NCBI GenBank assembly: GCA_017415945.1
Contig: JAFQDR010000226.1
Location: forward strand, 1-5,981
Source: Oscillospiraceae bacterium
GTDB taxonomy: Bacteria > Bacillota_A > Clostridia > Oscillospirales > Oscillospiraceae
Direction: 5' to 3'
Length of the DNA stretch: 5,981 nt
The notes below the pieces were generated by a model, which made no database searches, had not been told where the DNA came from, and saw only the letters and a program-made list of their open reading frames with translations. Of this stretch, positions 1 to 4,463 are shown piece by piece. Position 1 is the first letter of the stretch; every line of letters starts with the position of its first letter. The translations under genes were made by a program, and so were the position numbers.

Positions 1-934
1 CGAGCAAAGCAATACCTATTACCAAGAATGCCAAACTCAGATACTGCTTTTTTGTTAGGCGCTCTTTTAAGAATATTCGCGCCAATACAATGGTCACGAG
101 ACAATAAGAGGACGTGATGGGAGCTGTAAGTATGGGATTGCCCGCTACAGCGAAAATATATGTCATCGTTCCAAATGTTTCGCCCGCGGCAGCGCCACAA
201 CGAACCAATTCTTTTTTCTTAAAAGGATCGTATTTGTATTTCTTAGCTATCAGCATATAGAGCCACATGCAAATGGCTACTGCAACAAATCCCAAGCTTT
301 CAAAAATAAAGAAATCAATGTCAGGAATGGCAACCTCTGTTTCTTCGGATACCGTAATACCGACTGCAACCATAGAAACCGCATCTACAAGATTGTATAT
401 AATGGGGAAAATCAGCGCCAACGCACCAAGGCGATGTCTCTTTTTATCCTCCGAAAGATGCGCTTCCTGCTTCGACAATGTCTGTTCCTGGATTCCGAGA
501 AGAACAACACCGACAACAATAGATAATGTAGCAATCATCTCCACCACGCCAATGCTGTCGGTGATGTGGCTGCGGCCTGTAAACAGGAAAAAGAAGTATA
601 GTATGATCGCAGCCATTGCTCCATCTATATTTTCAAGTGGAGATACCACCGATGCGTCAAGATGCTTTACCCCCAACAGGCCAAAAAACAGCGCTATAGC
701 ATAAAAAACGCACAGAGGTATAAGGTAAAGGTTGTCCTTGACCATCATTATGGAATCAAGCAAGGTCTCCGAACAGAGCGCCATTATAATGCCTGCGGGA
801 GCCATTACAATTCCGATCCAAACAAAGGTCTTATATTGCGATAAGGGATCGTTGTAATTCGAAGATTTTTTTAACAGTATGTCTGTTATACCCCACAAAA
901 TGATGCTGGACAGCGTAAGTATTAACCACGTCAT
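1..934 (-). CDS. DMT/EamA-family 10-TM transporter, 3' end cut by the window edge
   Basis: I translated the minus strand here by hand: it is open from ATG at 934 to base 1, giving 311 codons with no stop. The protein starts MTWLILTLSSIILWGITDIL and shows about ten hydrophobic segments in two halves of five (near residues 3-24, 34-55, 70-90, 96-119, 128-148, 167-190, 209-231, 247-265, 270-289, 296-311). This is the drug/metabolite transporter (EamA) layout. A late segment carrying LARIFLKERLT, followed by a last helix, is typical of the second EamA repeat, so only a few residues should be missing beyond base 1. A charged loop (about 150-166) joins the halves. The likely role is secondary transport of a small metabolite across the inner membrane; substrate and direction cannot be read. 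The ATG lacks its own Shine-Dalgarno site and overlaps a stop codon as ATGA (see leader ORF). The fold is fairly sure, the substrate unknown. Confidence 0.85.
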   Translation of the reverse strand, partial: MTWLILTLSSIILWGITDILLKKSSNYNDPLSQYKTFVWIGIVMAPAGIIMALCSETLLDSIMMVKDNLYLIPLCVFYAIALFFGLLGVKHLDASVVSPLENIDGAMAAIILYFFFLFTGRSHITDSIGVVEMIATLSIVVGVVLLGIQEQTLSKQEAHLSEDKKRHRLGALALIFPIIYNLVDAVSMVAVGITVSEETEVAIPDIDFFIFESLGFVAVAICMWLYMLIAKKYKYDPFKKKELVRCGAAAGETFGTMTYIFAVAGNPILTAPITSSYCLVTIVLARIFLKERLTKKQYLSLAFLVIGIALL

Positions 935-1035
935 ATTTGATTTGCGTGAATGCGGCTGTACTGCAGCACATCAACGCACTCCTCTCTTTTCAATTTGAGT
1001 TCCTTAATCTTTTTTGGGGGGAGCAAATTTTCCAT
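931..1035 (-). CDS. 34-codon leader ORF ending on the transporter start codon
   Basis: A short frame begins at ATG 1035 (a GTG precedes it directly at 1038) and ends at TGA 931-933. The peptide begins MENLLPPKKIKELKLKREE and ends in QYSRIHANQI. It is charged and helix-like, with no membrane segment or signal peptide. Its stop shares four bases with the transporter ATG (ATGA), the usual arrangement for translational coupling, and the transporter has no Shine-Dalgarno site of its own. Against it: no convincing ribosome site precedes this ATG (only a weak AGAG), and I do not recognise the peptide. It could be a genuine small protein, a regulatory leader peptide, or chance. The AGGAG at 979-983 lies inside it and serves a third overlapping frame. 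Confidence 0.35.
   Translation of the reverse strand: MENLLPPKKIKELKLKREECVDVLQYSRIHANQI
979..986 (-). promoter_or_regulatory. Shine-Dalgarno GAGAGGAG whose best-placed ATG is out of frame with the transporter
   Basis: On the minus strand GAGAGGAG (986 to 979) stands 7 nt before ATG 971. That ATG opens a 46-codon frame (stop at 831-833) running across the transporter start in another frame. The transporter ATG at 934 is 44 nt from this site, too far for direct use. Either ribosomes loaded here reach the transporter indirectly, or a one-base error in the sequence separates the site from its gene. Confidence 0.5.
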
Positions 1036-1073
1036 CACACAGCAACTCTATTTAGCCTTTTCCCACGATGATA

Positions 1074-1103
1074 TTGACAGTTCAATTTATTAACGCGTAA
1101 AAT
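1074..1103 (+). promoter_or_regulatory. Plus-strand sigma-A-like promoter TTGACA-18-TAAAAT
   Basis: TTGACA (1074-1079) matches the -35 consensus fully and TAAAAT (1098-1103) matches the -10 at five of six positions, with an 18-bp spacer. Transcription would start near 1110 and run rightward through a 45-codon frame to the stem-loop at 1296-1383, giving an RNA of roughly 270 nt. It overlaps and opposes the transporter promoter, so the two probably interfere with each other if both are used. Confidence 0.45.
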
Positions 1104-1113
1104 CTCTAAGAAA

Positions 1114-1149
1114 ATTTTAGCATAGGGAGCGTTACAAAAGTGTTACAAA
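1114..1149 (-). promoter_or_regulatory. Candidate activator-dependent promoter of the transporter, with tandem 11-bp repeats
   Basis: Reading the minus strand, TGC-TAAAAT (1122 to 1114) is an extended -10 box one base from consensus. No acceptable -35 hexamer stands 16-18 bp upstream. Instead there are two head-to-tail 11-bp units, TTTGTAACACT (1149 to 1139) and TTTGTAACGCT (1138 to 1128), identical at 10 of 11 positions. The second unit ends 8 bp before the -10. SARP-type winged-helix activators are known to bind direct repeats with 11-bp period placed about 8 bp upstream of -10. The neighbouring operon encodes such a regulator, so this is its most plausible target. Predicted transcription start is near 1107, giving a leader of about 170 nt before the transporter ATG. 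The repeats are seen directly; binding is inferred. Confidence 0.5.
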
Positions 1150-1277
1150 TCCGCAGGCAAAAGCAAAAAAGTATAAGGTTTCCTGTGTGTATTGCGAAAG
1201 GTTTCTCAGAATTTGATTCTGAGAAGGACAAGCAATTCTCAGACGTTTTTGCGAAATGTACAAGAACAAGCGAATGA
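1140..1277 (+). CDS. Possible 45-aa small protein, unrecognised
   Basis: A GTG at 1140 opens a 45-codon frame ending in two consecutive TGA codons (1275-1280). GGGAG at 1125-1129 lies 10 nt upstream as a possible ribosome site, a little far. The frame is open back to TAA at 1107-1109 but offers no better start. The product is basic at the N-terminus (about residues 5-13, RRQKQKSIR) and charged and aromatic in the second half (KGFSEFDSEKDK), with no membrane segment. It fits neatly between a consensus-like promoter at 1074-1103 and a terminator starting 16 nt after the second stop, forming a complete convergent unit facing the two-component operon. I do not recognise it. The same stretch could be a non-coding RNA, and its palindrome at 1203-1225 would fold into a hairpin. 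Confidence 0.3.
   Translation: MLQIRRQKQKSIRFPVCIAKGFSEFDSEKDKQFSDVFAKCTRTSE
1203..1225. repeat. Perfect 10-bp inverted repeat with 3-nt loop
   Basis: TTCTCAGAAT (1203-1212) is the exact reverse complement of ATTCTGAGAA (1216-1225), separated by TTG. No T-run follows on either strand, so it is not a classic terminator. An operator for a dimeric regulator, or a hairpin in the plus-strand RNA, would both fit. A third copy of the half-site, TTCTCAGA, lies at 1236-1243, 33 bp after the first. Confidence 0.6.
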
Positions 1278-1295
1278 TGAAGATGGCAGCTAACT

Positions 1296-1383
1296 AAAAA
1301 AAGACGAGAACACAATTTGATATTCACCACTAACAATTTATCCTTTTGGTGGTGCGTATCATTTTAAGTGTTCTCGTTTTTTT
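1296..1383. terminator. Large imperfect stem-loop, likely bidirectional intrinsic terminator
   Basis: The arms 1296-1332 and 1346-1383 pair along about 35 positions with a few mismatches and one bulged base. ACGAGAACAC (1304-1313) sits opposite GTGTTCTCGT (1368-1377), and CACCAC (1325-1330) opposite GTGGTG (1349-1354). Seven A's lie at the left end (1296-1302) and seven T's at the right (1377-1383), so either strand yields a GC-containing stem followed by a U-tract. It begins about 14 nt after the response-regulator stop on the minus strand and also ends the plus-strand unit. The length is unusual for a plain terminator; a relic of a small inverted-repeat element is an alternative. Confidence 0.75.
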
Positions 1384-1396
1384 CTCGTATTTTATG

Positions 1397-2170
1397 TCAG
1401 TCAAACCAAAGCATTGCGCAGGTTTCCTCTGCCCAGCTGTACTGCGTCATATATTCCCCGTGAAATTCGGGCTTGCCGGTTTCAAGATAGCTGAAATAAT
1501 CGCACTTGATAAGGCTTGTATCGACACGGTAACACGGAGTTTCATGGCATAAAACCGCCTCCGCTCCTACAGATTTCAGTGTGTTTTTCAGATCCATAAA
1601 AAGCTGGCGCAGATACGCTGCATTTTTGGTATCGTCCGTATCGTCTGGAAACAGAGCGGCACAAATCTGCTTTGCCGTCATTGATGCGCCCTTTCTGTCT
1701 ACGAGGAAAGCAAACAGCTCTTTCGTTTTCAGTCGCTTGAACATCAGTTTCTCATCTTTTGCATGAACCTCAAAATTTCCGAAGCAGCTTACCGTAAGGA
1801 GCTTTTCCCTTTGGCGCACACCTTTGATATTGTCGATTTCTAATTGTACATAATCAGCCGAAATCGGTTTCATCAGATACCCGGAGGCGTGAAGCTTGAA
1901 TGCAGGCAGTGCGTATTCTTCATATCCTGTACAGAATACGATCTTGCAGTTAGGGCGTAATTCTATGATTTTTTCCGCAAGCGCAAGTCCACCCATACCG
2001 CGCATATTGATATCCAAGAAAGCAATATCTGCAGGATTGTTTTTTATAAATGCAAGTGCCTCTTCACAGTCGGAAAATTGTGCGACCTCGGAAATATCTT
2101 GAGATGCTTCGATTGCCGACACCAATGCGCCGAGCATCAACGCTTCATCATCAACCGCTACTGCAATCAT
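1397..2170 (-). CDS. Response regulator: CheY receiver plus SARP-type DNA-binding domain
   Basis: This 257-aa cytoplasmic regulator should be the partner of the kinase encoded directly upstream. Residues 1-115 form a receiver: acidic pair D7-D8, phosphoacceptor D53 in AFLDINMRG, conserved T81 and K101 (LMKPIS). Residues 125-220 read as the winged-helix domain of SARP/OmpR type, with the family pattern FGNFEV followed by KRLKTKELFAFL and a turn into the recognition region. The tail keeps only the first part of a BTAD helical region (GEYMTQYSWAEE) and then stops, so it is shorter than full-length regulators of the COG3947 class. ATG 2170 follows the kinase stop without a gap (TAAATG). AAGGAGGT at 2178-2185, inside the last kinase codons, is 7 nt upstream, so translation is probably coupled. 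Family is confident; the target is inferred to be the transporter promoter. Confidence 0.9.
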   Translation of the reverse strand: MIAVAVDDEALMLGALVSAIEASQDISEVAQFSDCEEALAFIKNNPADIAFLDINMRGMGGLALAEKIIELRPNCKIVFCTGYEEYALPAFKLHASGYLMKPISADYVQLEIDNIKGVRQREKLLTVSCFGNFEVHAKDEKLMFKRLKTKELFAFLVDRKGASMTAKQICAALFPDDTDDTKNAAYLRQLFMDLKNTLKSVGAEAVLCHETPCYRVDTSLIKCDYFSYLETGKPEFHGEYMTQYSWAEETCAMLWFD

Positions 2171-4018
2171 TTAATCTACCTCCTTGGGAATCGATATAAC
2201 AACCTTTGTTCCGACTCCGGGTGTGCTTTCAATGTCAAGTTTTCCGTTAACCATCGCCTTTAACCGTTCGCGAATATTTCTGATTCCCACATGCTCCCTG
2301 TCATCTGTCAAAACACTTGTATCAAAGCCTGCGCCGTTATCCGTAACCGAGATGCAGTAATGGGTGTCGGTTTCGTAGGACCTCACATGAACGACTCCGC
2401 CTTTCGTCAGCTTCATGAGTCCATGTTTGATTGCATTTTCCACGATTGGCTGTACAGTAAGTGCCGGAATAATAAAGTCCTCGGAATTCATTTCAAACGT
2501 GAATGTCATGTCCGGGAAACGTACATTTTCAATACTGATGTAGTAGCGTACATGTTCCATTTCCTGTGTCATTAAAATTGGATTTGGGTTGTCCAGTTCA
2601 CCAAAGTTTCCTCTGAGATATTTGGCAAAGTTGTGTACCAGTTCTTTTGCTTTCAGAGGATCTGATTTACAGAGATGCTCTATGCTGCCAAGCGTGTTAT
2701 AAATGAAATGCGGACGTATCTGGCTCATCATCGTGGAGATCCTGCTTTCAGCAAGTTTGGAGTTCAGCACGATCTTTTCCACCTCAAGTTCCTTTGCCTT
2801 TGATGCCGCATTGATATTCTGAGGAATATACTTCAGTACCATGATTATTGATGCAGCAAACAAAATGATGAAAACGCATTTGGAAATTACGCCGCCTTTC
2901 CAAATGCCGATCCAGGTTCCGATCACATCACCGACAAAAGCAAGCAGCGGAATATTACATACAATATAGATGAAACGCTCTTTTTTCTTTACGGTTATAA
3001 ACTCCTTTAACAGACATGCCGCAAGCACAGTGTTTGCAATAAGCTGAGCAGCGATCCACCAAAGCCATGTATCATAAAAGAAAATATCAGTAAATATCGG
3101 CAAAACAAAGAATACAGCATTGGCTGTCCCCAAAAGGCTCACTGTGATATTACCGATCTTTTGTGTTGTTTTCAGCAGATATACAATGATGATAGAAAAG
3201 AACAGCATGTAAAACATCATTGATATGCCTAAGATCGTAGTGTTTGAAATGATTGACTCACTCCAGAAATTGACCCCGTCAGCACTATACGAAAAGTAAA
3301 ATCCCGCAAATAAAACGAATGCGCCAAGCAGCCAGATAATTTTGCTGTTTGGTATGTGTATAAGGCTCGAGAACAACGCACTTCCTAAGAATACGGCTGC
3401 AACAAGCATCAATACTATACCCATATCTCTCTGCAGTTCACCGCTGTTAAGAATCTCCTTTTCAAAATCAATGCCTGACCATAAAGTAATGTTGGACAGC
3501 ATTTCATCAATCGCAGTTTCATTTCCAAAACTATGTGGATTATGAATCAGGATTTCAATAGGTTTCTCTCCTCTATCGGTAAAAGTATGAGCAGTCCAGC
3601 TCACGCCGCAGGCAGACTTTCCGTACAGAGGATTTTCCATATCAATAACATACGGCTCATTTTCCCCTTCGTAAAACGTCAGATTGATATGGTTTGTGTA
3701 GAATGCAACAGGCATATCATATCTGTAAATACCAACGTATTCTCCATCAGGTGTCAGCATGTGAAAATTTCCACGCAGAGTCACATCTCCTTTTGTAGAC
3801 GGAATATGTTCCCCTTCCACGATCCTGTGCCATTCGCCTTCGCCAATACGGTACTCACCTTCAAAATAAACCTGTGCAATCAAAGCCGGAAGTGCCTGAT
3901 TGCTTGTCGCATTGCCGTGCCACAACAGAATCATTGCCAGAAAAAGCACTGCAAGAATCCCGACAATCAACATTGTTGATTTATTGGGATAAGGAAATTT
4001 CATTTTTCTGCTGTCCAC
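2171..4018 (-). CDS. LytS/YehU-like membrane sensor histidine kinase
   Basis: I place the start at GTG 4018 (615 aa). AAAGGAGA at 4026-4033 is 7 nt upstream, while a longer frame beginning at GTG 4051 would start at or before the transcription start and has no ribosome site. An N-terminal helix (about 16-33) precedes an extracytoplasmic, beta-rich domain (about 34-197) with many aromatic and charged residues, probably the sensor. Seven further membrane helices follow (about 200-398). A linker (about 405-425) leads to a His_kinase (PF06580-type) core with H437 in SQIRPHFIYNTL. The HATPase part has its N-box at VENAIKH (N528), G1 box DNGAGFD (560-566) and GIRNIRERL (578-586). All catalytic motifs look intact. 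The layout resembles 7TMR-DISM kinases: extracellular beta domain, 7TM, then catalytic core. It should phosphorylate the adjacent regulator at D53. The ligand is unknown. Confidence 0.92.
   Translation of the reverse strand: MDSRKMKFPYPNKSTMLIVGILAVLFLAMILLWHGNATSNQALPALIAQVYFEGEYRIGEGEWHRIVEGEHIPSTKGDVTLRGNFHMLTPDGEYVGIYRYDMPVAFYTNHINLTFYEGENEPYVIDMENPLYGKSACGVSWTAHTFTDRGEKPIEILIHNPHSFGNETAIDEMLSNITLWSGIDFEKEILNSGELQRDMGIVLMLVAAVFLGSALFSSLIHIPNSKIIWLLGAFVLFAGFYFSYSADGVNFWSESIISNTTILGISMMFYMLFFSIIIVYLLKTTQKIGNITVSLLGTANAVFFVLPIFTDIFFYDTWLWWIAAQLIANTVLAACLLKEFITVKKKERFIYIVCNIPLLAFVGDVIGTWIGIWKGGVISKCVFIILFAASIIMVLKYIPQNINAASKAKELEVEKIVLNSKLAESRISTMMSQIRPHFIYNTLGSIEHLCKSDPLKAKELVHNFAKYLRGNFGELDNPNPILMTQEMEHVRYYISIENVRFPDMTFTFEMNSEDFIIPALTVQPIVENAIKHGLMKLTKGGVVHVRSYETDTHYCISVTDNGAGFDTSVLTDDREHVGIRNIRERLKAMVNGKLDIESTPGVGTKVVISIPKEVD
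2178..2185 (-). promoter_or_regulatory. Strong Shine-Dalgarno of the response regulator, inside the kinase gene
   Basis: AAGGAGGT on the minus strand is 7 nt from ATG 2170 and also encodes the kinase C-terminus (KEVD). With the TAAATG junction it points to coupled translation and near-equal amounts of kinase and regulator. Confidence 0.85.
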
Positions 4019-4025
4019 TATCACA

Positions 4026-4033
4026 TCTCCTTT
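4026..4033 (-). promoter_or_regulatory. Shine-Dalgarno that sets the kinase start at GTG 4018
   Basis: AAAGGAGA on the minus strand is 7 nt before GTG 4018. The next in-frame ATG (4003) is too far, and the GTG at 4051 lies upstream of this site, so 4018 is the only well-placed in-frame start. Confidence 0.7.
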
Positions 4034-4053
4034 ATAAGCTGTCTCTATCACAA

Positions 4054-4082
4054 ATTATAGCACAAAATCATTACATTAGCAA
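4054..4082 (-). promoter_or_regulatory. Promoter of the two-component operon
   Basis: On the minus strand TATAAT (4059 to 4054) is a perfect -10 preceded by TGC, forming an extended -10. A -35 of TTGCTA (4082 to 4077, four of six consensus positions) stands 17 bp upstream. The start of transcription would be near 4047, giving a leader of about 30 nt before the kinase GTG. No strong terminator separates it from the ABC operon upstream, so some read-through is possible. Confidence 0.75.
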
Positions 4083-4199
4083 TCATTTCGTATCAGATGT
4101 TCAAATCAGAGATGTCCGATCTGCCAACGATCTTTAAGGTAAAAGCAGTTTCATTTACATTCTTTCAATCTTCATGATGCATTCTCCATATTTTTTCAC
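4083..4199. other. Gap between the 87-aa frame and the kinase promoter
   Basis: No gene or convincing terminator is visible. There are two imperfect direct repeats, ATCAGATGT (4092-4100) and ATCAGAGATGT (4105-4115), just upstream of the kinase -35. A GGAG-preceded micro-frame of six codons (MKIERM, 4155-4175, minus strand) may be chance or a decayed gene start. Confidence 0.4.
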
Positions 4200-4463
4200 T
4201 TACTGTATTGCGTCCCTCGGCTGCTGCTCGGTGACATTCTGAACAAAGTAGTCGTTCACTCCCGCTTCGGCAGCTTCTTCACGAAGAGCCCCGGTTTGGG
4301 AAATGATAAATCCCTGAAGGTTCGTTTTTTGTCTGCGTGACATCTGTGTAAAAAACAAGCTGTTTGTTTTATCCACTTCTGTTCCCGGAAAAGCAGTACC
4401 GACTTTATATTCATAAGCTGTATATTTGATATTGACCTTGCGGAACATTGACCGTATCAACAT
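4200..4463 (-). CDS. Unrecognised 87-aa frame overlapping the ATPase 3' end; possible gene fragment
   Basis: The frame runs from ATG 4463 to TAA 4200-4202, overlapping the last 7 nt of the ATPase gene. The product is soluble and basic in the middle, with a protein-like second half (TQMSRRQKTNLQGFIIS, then GALREEAAEAGVNDYF) whose codons look like real coding sequence (frequent GNN codons such as GAA GAA GCT GCC GAA GCG). The first several residues look less natural and no Shine-Dalgarno site precedes the ATG. It could be a small coupled gene of the ABC operon, or the 3' remnant of a larger gene whose front was lost when it was joined to the ATPase gene. I cannot assign a family. Confidence 0.4.
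   Translation of the reverse strand: MLIRSMFRKVNIKYTAYEYKVGTAFPGTEVDKTNSLFFTQMSRRQKTNLQGFIISQTGALREEAAEAGVNDYFVQNVTEQQPRDAIQ

Noticed and set aside
267..704. Plus-strand open frame (145 codons) opposite the DMT transporter
   Set aside because: The minus strand encodes a full 10-TM transporter across this stretch; the plus frame is low-complexity Ser/Thr-rich sequence typical of an antisense shadow.
1203..1225. Palindrome considered as an intrinsic terminator
   Set aside because: No T-run follows on either strand and the stem is AT-rich; a much better terminator lies at 1296-1383.
1106..1336. Minus-strand frame of 76 codons across the gap
   Set aside because: It runs through the terminator stem, the palindrome and the transporter promoter, has no ribosome site, and its residues look like translated AT-rich non-coding DNA.
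3533..3979. Plus-strand frame of 148 codons opposite the kinase
   Set aside because: Antisense to the sensor domain and first helix of an intact kinase; no independent coding evidence.
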